Below, piece by piece: positions 42,069-51,645 of a stretch of DNA of 64,000 bases. Each line of letters begins with the position of its first letter. The stretch's first letter is position 1. The notes under the pieces are model-generated. The model did not search any database, had not been told where the DNA came from, and was given only the letters and a program-made list of their open reading frames with translations. Source of the stretch: Paenibacillus tyrphae. GTDB taxonomy: Bacteria > Bacillota > Bacilli > Paenibacillales > NBRC-103111. The DNA lies in assembly GCF_024158745.1 (NCBI RefSeq), contig NZ_JAMZAW010000010.1:222478-286477 (forward strand). The letters run 5' to 3'. Both the position numbers and the translations under genes were made by a program.

Positions 42069-43383
42069 GGCCGAACCTCCTCTCCACCCTCCGAAGCTTC
42101 CGGTCTCCCGGCTGAAAAGCATACGCCGTAAATTCGAACCACGGCGTGCGGCAGCCGACCCGATCGCAAAGACCGGTCAATGCGTTCGCCACGGCTGTCT
42201 CGGTCTCCGCCCGCTTGCCGTCCTCTACTTGCAGGGAAACCTCAAGCCGGTTCGGTGTGTGGAGCACAACGCGATACGCTTCGATGTCGCCGGAGGCCGC
42301 AAGCAGCGCCCGGCTGACAAAATCGGGAAATACACGTACCCAGCCTTCCCCATCTCGAGCCGGAAAATAGAACAAGTCGTCGCAGCGCCCTTCGATCGCT
42401 TCAATCGCCATAAACGGCGATCCGCAAGGACAAGGCTCCGAACGTTCGGTCAACACGTCGTTCAGACGGTAGCGGATCATCGGCTGTGTCATTCTGGAAA
42501 AATCGGTAATAATAGGAACAAACTTCCGCAGCTCAAGGTCCACATATTCTTTCTGGATGACTGCGATATCTTCATTCATATGCAGCGTACCGTGAGCGCA
42601 TGTAGCGGCAAGAAAACCTTCGGTACACTGGTAAACCTGATGCAGCGTTTGGCCGAACGTTTCCTCGATATACCGGCGGTCGAGCGGGTCCAGCACCTCG
42701 GCCACCGACACGATGCGCCCGGGCGCGATCGATAACCGTCCCTCTCTTTGCTGCTCCGCAAGCAGCCGAAGCATGGAAGGCGGCGCGACGAGCAAGGTCG
42801 GCTGCTGCTCCCGGAGCCGGTCCAGATGGCGCTCCACAGGATCGAGCAGATCGTAGAACCAGAATTGCAGCCGCCGACTGCCAACCGCCGCATACAAGTT
42901 GCTGTTGGCGCGCAGAAAAAAGGCGATGCGGTGCTTGCCGAACAACGATCCCGGCAGCACCTTGGCCAGTACGGCGCCAGCCCAGGCCAGCCGCTCCTCT
43001 CGGCTGACGAGAAACAGTCCCCGGTGCCCCGACGTTCCGGACGATAGGCCGATGGTCGTCCCCCCGATCATCGGAGTGAAATCCCGTGTTTGTTCCGCGC
43101 GGAGCGCCAGAGCAAAGGCTTCCTCTTGAAGGATTCCCGCCGTATTCAGACGGTCAAATTGCTCCATCATGATTTGTTTGTCGATTATTGGAAACTCCCG
43201 CCACTCCGACAGCGGTCGATTCCCCCACCATTCCCGGTAAAAGGGGGATTGCAGCTGCACCCGGCCCAAATGGTTCCGGATGCGCGCTTCCTGCCACCGT
43301 TCGAGCGAAGCCCGGTCCGTCCATCGGCGTCCGTGGCGGGTAAGCCAATAACGGGATAAAATGCGCAGCAAATCGGTAAGCAT
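42040..43383 (-). CDS. Adenylate-forming ligase (CapK / F390 synthetase-like)
   Basis: This 447-residue protein belongs to the PaaK/CapK branch of adenylate-forming enzymes: the P-loop-like GLSSGTSGHRGLFLV, YQCTEGFLA and PMIRYRLNDVL motifs are present, with a CPCG motif nearby. Such enzymes activate a carboxylic acid as acyl-adenylate, often for transfer to a thiol or amine. The ATG overlaps the stop of the hydrolase gene (TAATG). It is the presumed carboxylate-activating step of the operon and takes the place an OleC-type ligase has in olefin/beta-lactone pathways. Confidence 0.85.
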   Translation of the reverse strand: MLTDLLRILSRYWLTRHGRRWTDRASLERWQEARIRNHLGRVQLQSPFYREWWGNRPLSEWREFPIIDKQIMMEQFDRLNTAGILQEEAFALALRAEQTRDFTPMIGGTTIGLSSGTSGHRGLFLVSREERLAWAGAVLAKVLPGSLFGKHRIAFFLRANSNLYAAVGSRRLQFWFYDLLDPVERHLDRLREQQPTLLVAPPSMLRLLAEQQREGRLSIAPGRIVSVAEVLDPLDRRYIEETFGQTLHQVYQCTEGFLAATCAHGTLHMNEDIAVIQKEYVDLELRKFVPIITDFSRMTQPMIRYRLNDVLTERSEPCPCGSPFMAIEAIEGRCDDLFYFPARDGEGWVRVFPDFVSRALLAASGDIEAYRVVLHTPNRLEVSLQVEDGKRAETETAVANALTGLCDRVGCRTPWFEFTAYAFQPGDRKLRRVERRFGLDLDAALIR

Positions 43384-44267
43384 TACAGCGGTTCCCCCCC
43401 TTGAATCCACTTCTCCCAAATCTCCGGGCAGTGGGAGGGAACGATACGCAATGCCGGATACCGCTGCTGCAGCCGGACAAGCCGTTCGAAGCTGTCCCGG
43501 TACTGGCGCCGGTTCGGCATGACCAGTCCGGCAAGCGGGTGCGGCGGGCGGTTCTCGCGGATCGCCCGGCTCGACCAGGCCGCATCGGCACAGAGCAAAT
43601 AATCATGGGTCTCGGTCGACAGCAGCAGCCCGATCTGCCCGTCCGCATGCCCGGGAAGGTCGATCGCAACCAGACTGCCGTCACCCAGCACATCGATGCC
43701 GCTGGAGAACGGGAAGTCCGCTGGCAGTTCGACCTTCCGGTCCCGGAGAATCGGCTGCGAGCGGCGTTCGAACGATTCCGGCAGCAGCCCGGGCAGGTAC
43801 GCCCTGCGCAGGGCCGCTAACCCGCGCAAGGACTTCACCGCGTTGTACGCCTCCGGAACATACAAAAATCTGGCGTTCGGGAAATCGTGCAGACCGGCCA
43901 CATGATCGGCATGGAAATGCGTTACGATCACCGTCTGCACCTGCTCCGGAGTCACGCCGCAGACCGCAAGCTGCCGCACCGCGCTTTCCTCCTCGCGGAA
44001 TACGACGGGCGTAATCATACGGTACAGCCGCTCCGGCAGCCGGTTCGTTTCCTGGATGAACCGCTCCGAATATCCGGTGTCGACGACAATCGTGCCGAAC
44101 GCCGGATGCTCGATGCAGGCGAATATCGCCGGAATGCGGCACGAACGCAGCGAGCCGCCCCGAAGTGTTACCCATTCGGGATGCGTGCAATAGCCTGCCG
44201 CGAACAAGCGCAGCTTGACCTTGGGGATCGGCAGCCCTCTTTCTTCTCTCTGTTGTCTATATGTCAT
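43383..44267 (-). CDS. Metallo-beta-lactamase-fold hydrolase
   Basis: This 294-residue protein has the dizinc motif THFHADHVAGL, a downstream DLPGHADGQIGL and CADAAW, and VPSHCPE as the final His, so both metal sites look complete. It resembles lactonase (AttM/AiiA-like) and thioesterase-like members. Within the operon it could hydrolyse a thioester or lactone intermediate. ATG 44267 follows GGAGGAG and overlaps the reductase gene by 11 bp. Confidence 0.88.
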   Translation of the reverse strand: MTYRQQREERGLPIPKVKLRLFAAGYCTHPEWVTLRGGSLRSCRIPAIFACIEHPAFGTIVVDTGYSERFIQETNRLPERLYRMITPVVFREEESAVRQLAVCGVTPEQVQTVIVTHFHADHVAGLHDFPNARFLYVPEAYNAVKSLRGLAALRRAYLPGLLPESFERRSQPILRDRKVELPADFPFSSGIDVLGDGSLVAIDLPGHADGQIGLLLSTETHDYLLCADAAWSSRAIRENRPPHPLAGLVMPNRRQYRDSFERLVRLQQRYPALRIVPSHCPEIWEKWIQGGEPL

Positions 44268-45261
44268 GCTTACTCCTCCACCACTGAGCAAAAGCTTCCA
44301 TTCCTTCGTCCACGCGAAATTTGGGCGAATAGCCCAGCTCCCTTCGGGCCGCGCTAATATCCAGCGTCTGGCTTCTCCCGATCATGCCCGCGACCGCCCG
44401 GGTGAGCATTGGCTCGCCCCGGCCGGGAAGCAGACGTGCGGACAGCTCCATCAGTGCGGCGACGCCGTAAGCGGCGGCATAAGGCAGCCGTTTGAACCGG
44501 ACCGGAACGCCCAGTTTCCCGAACAGCTTGGTTACCGCTTCGGCAAAAGGCATCGGCTCGCCGTTCGTAATATTGTAGACGCGTCCCGCCACGGAAGCGG
44601 CCGGGGCCGCTTGGCACAGCAGCAGCGCATCGACGGCATTGTCGACATACGTCAAGTCGATCAGCGCCTTCCCTCCTCCGATCAGCGGGATACCCTGCAC
44701 CGCATTGGTTTCGATCAGCCGCGGCAAAATCGAAGCGTCTCCCGGACCGAACAAGGCGCGCGGACGCACGATAACGCTCTCCAGCCCCGCCGCCCCGGCC
44801 CGCGCTACGGCCTCCTCGGCCAGCCGCTTCGTCGCGGCGTACGGGCTGGCTTGACGACGCGGCAGCGGGTCCGATTCCCGGGCGCCTAGCCTGTGGGAAC
44901 CGCCGAAATACACACTGGGCGTCGACACGTGAATAAGCCGGCCGACCTGATGCCGCAGGCAGCCGGCGATAACATGTTCCGTCCCGAGAACGTTGCTATC
45001 GTAAAAGTCGTTGTATGGTCCCCACGATGCCGATAACGCGCCGCAGTGAAATACGGCTTGTTGACCGGCACAAGCGGCATCCATCCGCTCCCGGTCCCGC
45101 AGGTCCACCTGCACGAAACGGATGCCCTGCCGCCGAAGCTCCTCCCCGATCGCCGGTTGTCTACCTAATGCGGTAACGTTCCAACCCTCGTCCCGGAGCC
45201 GGAGAGCAAGCCGTCTGCCCAGAAAGCCTGTTCCTCCGGTCACTAAGGCATTCCTGCTCAT
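44257..45261 (-). CDS. OleD-like NAD(P)-dependent reductase (3-beta-HSD/extended SDR)
   Basis: This 334-residue protein has the extended-SDR motifs TGGTGFLGRRLA, FHCGALSASWGPYNDFYDSNVLGT, the STPSVYFGG segment and Y-x-x-x-K in SPYAATKRLAEE. The GALSASWG and STPSV segments are those of OleD, which reduces beta-keto acids to beta-hydroxy acids in olefin and beta-lactone synthesis. Reduction of the ketosynthase product is therefore the likely role. The start overlaps the ATP-grasp stop by 4 bp. Confidence 0.87.
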   Translation of the reverse strand: MSRNALVTGGTGFLGRRLALRLRDEGWNVTALGRQPAIGEELRRQGIRFVQVDLRDRERMDAACAGQQAVFHCGALSASWGPYNDFYDSNVLGTEHVIAGCLRHQVGRLIHVSTPSVYFGGSHRLGARESDPLPRRQASPYAATKRLAEEAVARAGAAGLESVIVRPRALFGPGDASILPRLIETNAVQGIPLIGGGKALIDLTYVDNAVDALLLCQAAPAASVAGRVYNITNGEPMPFAEAVTKLFGKLGVPVRFKRLPYAAAYGVAALMELSARLLPGRGEPMLTRAVAGMIGRSQTLDISAARRELGYSPKFRVDEGMEAFAQWWRSKHDI

Positions 45262-46529
45262 GATGTCCCTCCGTTCCATTCGATATCGCCGGTCGAAGCT
45301 TCCATAAGCGTCTGTTTGCTGGCGGACGCGGCTCTCCGAAGCTCCAACAGCAGAAAAAGCTGCTCTGCAAATGGTCGCGGGTCGCTCCAGCGGAACACGA
45401 CATCCCGGGCTGCGGCATACTTGGATAGCCATGCCGCGAAGGCCCGCCACGAGCGGCTTCCCGTAAGGCCGCAGGCCAGCATGGGCACCCCCAGCATCCC
45501 CCGCGAGGCCGGCTGCGGCTCGATCACTGATGCCCCCGGCGTTTCCGGATGCAGCAAGGCCGAGGCCAGCCTATCCTCCGGCCGGAACAGATGGATGCCG
45601 CTAGTCGTCCGCGGATTGCATTCGATGGCGTACAGCTCTCCCTGCTTCGTCTCGATAAAATCAAATGCGATTTGCCCGGTGAACCGTTCCATGCGGACAA
45701 ACTGCCGTACCCATTCGAGAAGGCCGGAATGGTACAGCGGTTCAAAATATACGCTGGCCCCGCCGCGGACGGCGTAATCGGCAGCGTAGGCGGCATGAGC
45801 CGCGAGTCTGCCTTCGTACGCGATGCTGTAGGTGCACAGGGTTCGCCCGGAGATGAACTGCTGAACAACCCATGGATAGCTTTCGGCTTCCAGTCGGACT
45901 TCGGTGGGGGTTTCCCCGGTAATCCGGGTCCTCTCCTTCGCTGCCTCCCCTGCTTCCCGGCCGCCTGGCTTCACGATGCGAACCTTGGAAGCGAAGCGTG
46001 AAAATTCCGGCTTCACGACATAGCCGTCCCGGAATACTTCCTCCGGACTAGAGGCAATTCGCTCCGTGAATTGGGCCAACTCCTGCGGAGAGCGCATCCG
46101 CTCCGTATGCGGAACGGACAAGCCGAGCTCTTGAGCCCGGCGGATGAACTCCCATTTGCTGTGCAGCCGCCGGAGCTGTTCCAGCGGCGGAGCAGCGACG
46201 CGGCATATCCGGCTGAGCCGTTCCAAACCGGCCGACACGTAAAAAATCTCCTCGCACGTCGGGATCAACCAAGCGATGTCTTCACGCTGTACGATCTCTT
46301 CGAGCGCCGCAATGAAGCGTTCCGGTTCGCGTGCCGGACCGGGCACCGCATGGCTGCGGGCAACCGACTTCGATACGCGGCACAGGTGATGCCGCACGCT
46401 TTCGGCCGCGTGTACCTCGCAGCCGGCTGCAGCGAGCAGCCGAGCCAGCTCCAGAGCTGCCGGAGCGCGGCCGCCGGTAATCAACACCTTCAGGCGTTCA
46501 AACGAAGCGGCACGCTTTTCAGTAGTCAA
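45258..46529 (-). CDS. ATP-grasp ligase
   Basis: This 423-residue protein has a carbamoyl-phosphate-synthase-like ATP-grasp fold: N-terminal VLITGGRAPAALELARLL, LIPTCEEIFY, GYVVKPEFSRFASKV (Lys), the hinge YPWVVQQFISG, and IAFDFIETKQGELYAIECNPRTTSGIHLF in order for metal binding. It would join a carboxylate to an amine or thiol through an acyl phosphate. TTG 46529 gives GGGAGG at 9 nt; TTG 46535 is possible. It overlaps the ketosynthase gene by 11 bp. Confidence 0.87.
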   Translation of the reverse strand: MTTEKRAASFERLKVLITGGRAPAALELARLLAAAGCEVHAAESVRHHLCRVSKSVARSHAVPGPAREPERFIAALEEIVQREDIAWLIPTCEEIFYVSAGLERLSRICRVAAPPLEQLRRLHSKWEFIRRAQELGLSVPHTERMRSPQELAQFTERIASSPEEVFRDGYVVKPEFSRFASKVRIVKPGGREAGEAAKERTRITGETPTEVRLEAESYPWVVQQFISGRTLCTYSIAYEGRLAAHAAYAADYAVRGGASVYFEPLYHSGLLEWVRQFVRMERFTGQIAFDFIETKQGELYAIECNPRTTSGIHLFRPEDRLASALLHPETPGASVIEPQPASRGMLGVPMLACGLTGSRSWRAFAAWLSKYAAARDVVFRWSDPRPFAEQLFLLLELRRAASASKQTLMEASTGDIEWNGGTS

Positions 46530-47517
46530 GCACAACGCCTCCCAGCGTCAATCCTGCCGAAGTGCCGATCAGCAGTACGCGGTCGCCCCGCTCGATTCTT
46601 CCTTGACGGATCGCCTCGTGCAGGCCCATCGGAATCGATGCGGCAATCGTATTGCCATGATCGGGCGTAATGTACAACAGCTGCTCTTCGGAAATGCGCA
46701 GCTTGCGGCTGAGCAGCCGCATCGCCATCGCGCTTCCTTGATGCGGAATGACCAGCTTGATGTTCGCAATGGAGCACTCTGCCCCCGCAAGAAGGCGGTT
46801 CATGAAATCCGGCAGCTTCTTCGAAGCCATCCGAAACAAGGGCTCTCCCTGCATGTCGAACAAGTAATGCTCTGCCGCCTCCGGAGCAAAAGCCCCTGCA
46901 GGACGGCCGCTGCCGCCTCCCCGAATTTCGGAGAGATGGGCTCCTTCGCTGTACGTTTCCATGCAAGCGGAGAGAATTCGCGAACGCTCTTCCGGCCCGG
47001 ACTTCGCAATGACGGCTGCCGCCGCCCCGTCGCCAAAGAGCGCTGCGCTTTCCTTTTGCTTCCAGTTCAAGCCTTTGGAGGCGATCTCGGTCGACACCAG
47101 CAGGACGCGGCGGTACCGCCCGGCGTCTACCATATAGGACATCACATCGAGGCCGGCGACAAAGCTCAGGCACGTCGAATTAATGTCGAAGGCAGGAACG
47201 CCGGAATGCTGCTGCCCCATCGCTTCCTGAATTAAAGCAGCCGTGCAAGGAATCGGCTGCTCCATCGTCCCGCTCGTGCATACCAGACAATCGATATCGT
47301 TGAACGTCAATCCAGCCGCTTCCAAAGCGGCATAGGCCGCTTTCGCTCCCATAAAAGAAGCCGTTTCGTCCTCTGCGAAATGGCGGTGAACGACGTTTGT
47401 TTTTTTGCGTACCCAGCCTTCCGGCACGCCTAAGGCCCGATCCATCTCTGAATCGGTGACCCGGCGCTTCGGCATATATTTACCGGTTCCGATAATTTTT
47501 ACATGACGAGTTTGCAT
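46519..47517 (-). CDS. 3-oxoacyl-ACP synthase III-like ketosynthase
   Basis: This 332-residue protein is a FabH/OleA-type thiolase-fold enzyme. Active residues are Cys116 in INSTCLSF, His in IPHQGSAMAM and Asn in DHGNTIAAS, with GTSAGLTLGG near the C-terminus. It would carry out a Claisen condensation of acyl thioesters. It heads the seven-gene operon; ATG 47517 follows AGAGG at 6 nt. No acyl carrier protein gene lies in the operon, so CoA thioesters or a distant ACP are used. FabH house-keeping function is unlikely because of this context. Confidence 0.9.
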   Translation of the reverse strand: MQTRHVKIIGTGKYMPKRRVTDSEMDRALGVPEGWVRKKTNVVHRHFAEDETASFMGAKAAYAALEAAGLTFNDIDCLVCTSGTMEQPIPCTAALIQEAMGQQHSGVPAFDINSTCLSFVAGLDVMSYMVDAGRYRRVLLVSTEIASKGLNWKQKESAALFGDGAAAAVIAKSGPEERSRILSACMETYSEGAHLSEIRGGGSGRPAGAFAPEAAEHYLFDMQGEPLFRMASKKLPDFMNRLLAGAECSIANIKLVIPHQGSAMAMRLLSRKLRISEEQLLYITPDHGNTIAASIPMGLHEAIRQGRIERGDRVLLIGTSAGLTLGGVVLDY

Positions 47518-47670
47518 ACGTATCCTCTGCTTTCCGTGTGTGCGTGTATGATTCAAGCCATATTTTTATTGTAAAGAAAAATCGGCCGGAACATAGTACT
47601 AACTTTGTCTAATACCCCTTAAAGCCTATTATCCATTCGCGACAGCCCCGCCGTATCCCTTTTCGAAACG

Positions 47671-47704
47671 CAAAAAAACCGCATATTCCGACACGGAATG
47701 CGGT
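47671..47704 (-). terminator. Terminator of the PadR/DUF1700 pair
   Basis: On the minus strand ACCGCATTCCG...CGGAATATGCGGT is followed by TTTTTTT. Confidence 0.85.
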
Positions 47705-47743
47705 CATTTCACTGCTTAACTATGGACATTTCGTCGTACAACA

Positions 47744-48307
47744 CTACGCTGCTCTGCTGGCGGGCAGCAATTTTTTGTAGCTCGCGGAAAGGAAGTTCAT
47801 ATAGATACGCAGGCCTCTCCAGCTTAAGTAAGCAATCCCCCCAATGATACCCCCGGCGATAGTGGAAACTACCATGCTCCACTCGGTCGGAACGTCTATA
47901 CCGGGTCCGAGATTCATCTGAATCCCGGGAACGCCGAGTGTGCGGAGGAATCCGGCTATGAAGACGAGAACCGCGCTAAACCCAAACCCGCCGGCAATTG
48001 TGGCAAGCACAGGGATGACCATGATGCTCAGCAGCCCTGTCGAGCAATAGAAGCCGGCCATCATCAGGACATTCGCGAATGACCTTTTTGCCGGGCCCTT
48101 TTCCATAATATATTCGCTCCGGTACGCTTTCGCCAGCATGCGCGGGTCGCCGAGCCGGGCCAGAATGGCGTCCTCCGACTGGCCATTGGCCACGCCTTCC
48201 GCAATATGGCTCTCGATTTCCCGGATCGCGTCCAGCCGCTCGTCTTCCGGCATTTTCTCCAATAGTTGATACAGTTTTTCTAAGTACGCTCTCGTCTTCG
48301 GACTCAT
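47744..48307 (-). CDS. DUF1700 (HAAS-domain) membrane protein
   Basis: This 187-residue protein has an N-terminal helical segment typical of HAAS/DUF1700 (LEKMPEDERLDAIREIESHI and GQSEDAILARLGDPRML) followed by about four membrane helices. These proteins accompany PadR regulators and are thought to be regulatory or anti-sigma-like membrane partners. Its ATG overlaps the PadR stop by 4 bp (ATGA), so the two are coupled. Confidence 0.85.
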   Translation of the reverse strand: MSPKTRAYLEKLYQLLEKMPEDERLDAIREIESHIAEGVANGQSEDAILARLGDPRMLAKAYRSEYIMEKGPAKRSFANVLMMAGFYCSTGLLSIMVIPVLATIAGGFGFSAVLVFIAGFLRTLGVPGIQMNLGPGIDVPTEWSMVVSTIAGGIIGGIAYLSWRGLRIYMNFLSASYKKLLPASRAA

Positions 48308-48651
48308 AACGGTTCCTCTCCCCGATACAATTGAATTTGATAAACTGCCGCGTCCAGTTTGTTCCATTCGCGGGACATCGCCTCCAGCAGAAGGTGTCCG
48401 TCGGCAGTCAGGCTGTAATATTTGCGCGGCGGGCCAGCTTCCGATTCCTTCCAGAAGGACTCGATATAGTTCTCTTTAAGCAGCCTGCGCAGAAGAGGGT
48501 ACAGCGTCCCTTCCGTCACGGCAAGGGGCTCCCATCGATCTAATAGTGTCACCAGCTCGTAGCCGTATCGCGGCTGCTTGCTGACCAGCAGCAAAATACA
48601 GTACTCCAAAATTCCGCGTCGAACCTGGGAGGTCCACTCCGTCATATCCAT
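48304..48651 (-). CDS. PadR-family transcriptional regulator
   Basis: This 115-residue winged-helix protein shows the PadR signature: LVSKQPRYGYELVTLLD, GTLYPLLRRLLKENYI and GPPRKYYSLTADG, with a C-terminal dimerisation helix. PadR repressors respond to small molecules or envelope stress and often sit in front of a DUF1700 partner, as here. GGGGAG precedes ATG 48651. Confidence 0.92.
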   Translation of the reverse strand: MDMTEWTSQVRRGILEYCILLLVSKQPRYGYELVTLLDRWEPLAVTEGTLYPLLRRLLKENYIESFWKESEAGPPRKYYSLTADGHLLLEAMSREWNKLDAAVYQIQLYRGEEPL

Positions 48652-48729
48652 ACGATCTCCCCTTCCACTACTATGCTAGCACACACTACCTTGTTTTGCA
48701 AGGTACTTGGCGTAATGTTTTTCCGGATC

Positions 48730-48777
48730 AAAAAAAGACCCGCGCCCGGGCTCCTTCGGTTATCGAAGAAGCCGCGT
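48730..48777 (-). terminator. Terminator of the purple acid phosphatase gene
   Basis: On the minus strand GGCTTCTTCG...CGAAGGAGCC extends into GCGCGG-type pairing and is followed by TCTTTTTTT. Confidence 0.75.
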
Positions 48778-48799
48778 GCACAGGCTGCGATCTGTTATA

Positions 48800-51379
48800 T
48801 CACGGATTCGTTGCCGTACTTGCCTCCACCGGCTCGGAATTCGATCTTGCGCCGACGGCTTTGATGACGAAATCGTACGTTTTGGCCGGGTCCGCGTTAT
48901 TGACGGTGTATTGGTATGCGCTCTGCCCTTTCACTGCCGGAACGTATACGCTCCAGTTCGTGCCGGCTTTGTCGTTCTTTTCGTAAATCCGGTAGCCTCT
49001 GACCGGTTCGGACGTGGACGCGGGAGCGTTCCAGGAGATGACGGCGCTGCGGTTTTTCAGCTCGGCCTTGGCATTCTCCACCTTGGACGGCTTGCCGTCC
49101 GTCCGCTTGATGCTGTACTGGTCGTAAACGGCCAGCGGTTCGTTTTTGGCGGCGGTATATGAGGTGAATTTCAGGATGCCGTCCGTGACTTGAACGTCCA
49201 CGAACATTTTTTTGTTCGGCTGGGCGTTTTTCACGGAGAAGAAGTCCTTGATGTTCGGATTGATCTTGTAAAACTTGGCGGCCGCCGAATTGCCCATCAA
49301 ATACACCGAGCCCTTCGGATTCACCACATTGCCCTGCTCGTCGACCACAACGTCTTTGATCGCCTTGTTGCCCAGCATCTGATGCGATCTCATATACAGG
49401 TGGTCGTGGCCTTCCAGCACCATATCGATGCCCAATTCGTCGAAGACGGGAATCAAATATTTGCGGTAAAATTCCACGCGATCCGATTCCGCATCCGCAT
49501 TATCCCCGGAGGAATACGCTCCCTTGTGCATCGCGACAATTTTCCATTTTTTATCCGACTTCGCCACTTGGTTATGCATCCAATCGACCTGAGCTTTAAA
49601 GCCGGCATCGGCCTTGTACGGATCGACCTTGCCTTCATACTGCGTATTGATCTGCATGAAGAGCGCATCGCCGTATTCGAAGGAATATACCGTGCCGTCT
49701 TCGGTGCCGGTGCCGACGCTTTTGGGCAGGTTAAAATGATAGTAGAAGTTGTTGTTCGGATGATCCTCGATCTCATGGTTGCCGACGATCGGAGCGAATG
49801 GCACGTTCGCAAATTCTTTCTGCGGGATCCCCAAGAACCACTGCCACTGCTCCTCCAGATCCCCGTCATCGACCAGATCGCCCGTCAGCAGCATGAATTT
49901 CGGGTCGCCGATATGATCGATCGCTCTGCGGAACGTATCCTGCCACAGCTCAAAATTTCCTTTGCTGGAGCCTTGGGTGTCCGTCGTATAAATAAAGTGA
50001 AAATCGTGATTGTTCGCATGGTCGGTCGTGAAGGAGCCGACCGGACTCCAACTGTCCGCCCTTCCGCTGCCTGCGCGGTACTTGTATTTCGTGCCCGGCT
50101 TCAGGTTGTTCGCCGTCACCTTGTGGTTCGCGAACGAGGTCGTTTTATTCGAGCTTCGGTCGCTGCTTTTCATCAGCGTCTTCACGATTTCCGTCGTTCC
50201 CGTGAAGGTCATCGCCTCTTGCTCGGGGAAGGTTCCCCCCGGAGCTTTGGAAGCCTCGACGATCTGGACGACGGTCCCTGTGACGTCCGTACCGGTATAC
50301 CAGTCAAACGAGAGGCTGGTCTTCGTATCCCCGTTAAAGGTCATATTCAACAAGGTCGGCGCGCCCGCCGCAGAAGCACCTCTCGTTGTGAAGCTCCAAA
50401 CGATCGGACTCGTCAGAGGCACATTATCTGCGGCTCCCCGGACAAGCTCCTTCGGCACGGTGACCGTATACGATTTGCCCTCGGCAAAATCCGGGTGGTT
50501 AATCGCCAGCGTATCGCTGCTGCTGACGCCCACGGACACATTGCCCAAGGAGGTGTTGTTCTGGTCGACGATGCTTACGCTCGGGCCGCTGTTCAAAGCG
50601 ATCGCTTTGTTGAATTTGACGGAGACGGCCGCGTTCGGCGCGACATCGCTCGCTCCGTTGGCAGGAGCCTGCAGGACGCCTAAGGTCGGAGTCGGACCGC
50701 CGGTTTTCCGGTCGCCCTTGACGATCACGTCCTTGATCCGGCTGGAGCCGGAGCTGGACACGGTCCCCCCGCTCACGCTCTTCGTCGAATTCACGACCCA
50801 ACGGATGTACAGCAGGTCGTTGTCGTCGGCCTGGCTCGGAAGCGGAGCGTCGATCAGCTTGCAGCTGTTGTTATTGCAGTTGAAGTTCGTCTGCTCCAGC
50901 ACCAGAGTGCCCCCGGGAAGGTCGGTCCAGTTCGATTGGTCCGTGCTGAATTGTACCTTGAAGTCGCGCGGACCCGTGCTGGAGGACGTCTGCTGGGACG
51001 ATAGCGTCAAGTTTTCGAAGCCCTTGGTGGATATCGTGGCAAGCCAATACTTTTTGCCCGTTCCGTCGTTCCACCCTTGATTGCGGATACTGCGCTCTCC
51101 GGAGTCGTAGGTGTATTGATTCGTGTTCGTACCTACGTCCCGGAATGTCGATGATGTCTTGTACACTCCGCCCGTTGCAGGGAACACGCCGTCGGTTCCT
51201 TTATCCTTGAAGATCCATTCCGCAACAGTTTCTTTGGCCGCAGCTGCCTGGCTGTCGGCTGCCTCTTCCGCCCCAGCGCTGCCGGCCCATTGGAACGCAA
51301 ATAATAGAGAGGCGAGCAGCAGAGATACGGCTCTGCGCCACATTCGTTTCGGATACCCGTTCTTTGATTCGTTGTTCAC
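48800..51379 (-). CDS. Secreted purple acid phosphatase with Ig-like and FN3 modules
   Basis: This 859-residue protein has a signal peptide (LLLASLLFAFQWAGSAGA), a beta-rich N-terminal module, a Big_5/SbsA-like Ig domain (residues about 220-320, AVSVKFNKAI...WSFTTRG), a purple-acid-phosphatase N-domain, and a metallophosphatase core with TTDTQG, LTGDLVDDGD, VGNHEIED, MHKGAY and GHDHLYMRSHQ giving the full metal set. A C-terminal FN3 domain follows. It would hydrolyse phosphomonoesters outside the cell. GTG 51379 follows GAAGGAG at 9 nt. An AraC-type gene divergent from it may be its regulator. Confidence 0.92.
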   Translation of the reverse strand: MNNESKNGYPKRMWRRAVSLLLASLLFAFQWAGSAGAEEAADSQAAAAKETVAEWIFKDKGTDGVFPATGGVYKTSSTFRDVGTNTNQYTYDSGERSIRNQGWNDGTGKKYWLATISTKGFENLTLSSQQTSSSTGPRDFKVQFSTDQSNWTDLPGGTLVLEQTNFNCNNNSCKLIDAPLPSQADDNDLLYIRWVVNSTKSVSGGTVSSSGSSRIKDVIVKGDRKTGGPTPTLGVLQAPANGASDVAPNAAVSVKFNKAIALNSGPSVSIVDQNNTSLGNVSVGVSSSDTLAINHPDFAEGKSYTVTVPKELVRGAADNVPLTSPIVWSFTTRGASAAGAPTLLNMTFNGDTKTSLSFDWYTGTDVTGTVVQIVEASKAPGGTFPEQEAMTFTGTTEIVKTLMKSSDRSSNKTTSFANHKVTANNLKPGTKYKYRAGSGRADSWSPVGSFTTDHANNHDFHFIYTTDTQGSSKGNFELWQDTFRRAIDHIGDPKFMLLTGDLVDDGDLEEQWQWFLGIPQKEFANVPFAPIVGNHEIEDHPNNNFYYHFNLPKSVGTGTEDGTVYSFEYGDALFMQINTQYEGKVDPYKADAGFKAQVDWMHNQVAKSDKKWKIVAMHKGAYSSGDNADAESDRVEFYRKYLIPVFDELGIDMVLEGHDHLYMRSHQMLGNKAIKDVVVDEQGNVVNPKGSVYLMGNSAAAKFYKINPNIKDFFSVKNAQPNKKMFVDVQVTDGILKFTSYTAAKNEPLAVYDQYSIKRTDGKPSKVENAKAELKNRSAVISWNAPASTSEPVRGYRIYEKNDKAGTNWSVYVPAVKGQSAYQYTVNNADPAKTYDFVIKAVGARSNSEPVEASTATNP

Positions 51380-51584
51380 TTGATCTACTCCTTCCCCATG
51401 TGTGCTTGTAACCGTAAATTCCGCCGGACGACCCGGCGGCTTCATCCCTGCGGGGACCCCTCCTTTCATCTCCTTATTCGCGTTCGCGGGCTAACCATCG
51501 TTATGCCTGCGAAGCCCCCATTGCGGGGCTACCCCCATCGTATCGAAAACCGGCTCCCTGCAATATGTATATCTGTAACTTTTT

Positions 51585-51613
51585 CATGGAATATCCTATC
51601 TTCCCATTCCATG
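51585..51613. promoter_or_regulatory. Inverted repeat CATGGAAT/ATTCCATG at the AraC promoter
   Basis: Perfect 8-bp arms with a 13-bp spacer end just before TATACT (51615-51620), the likely -10 of the AraC gene. It is a candidate operator between the divergent phosphatase and regulator genes. Confidence 0.5.
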
Positions 51614-51645
51614 GTATACTTTTGCTTGGAAAGGGGTATGTCAAG

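Noticed and set aside
39707..48792. Exact 16-mer TGCACAGGCTGCGATC at 39707 and 48777
   Set aside because: About one such chance match is expected in 64 kb, no similarity extends beyond it, and both copies lie in non-coding sequence without a shared feature.
49190..50683. 497-codon open frame on the plus strand
   Set aside because: Antisense to the purple acid phosphatase, which carries the complete metal-ligand set.
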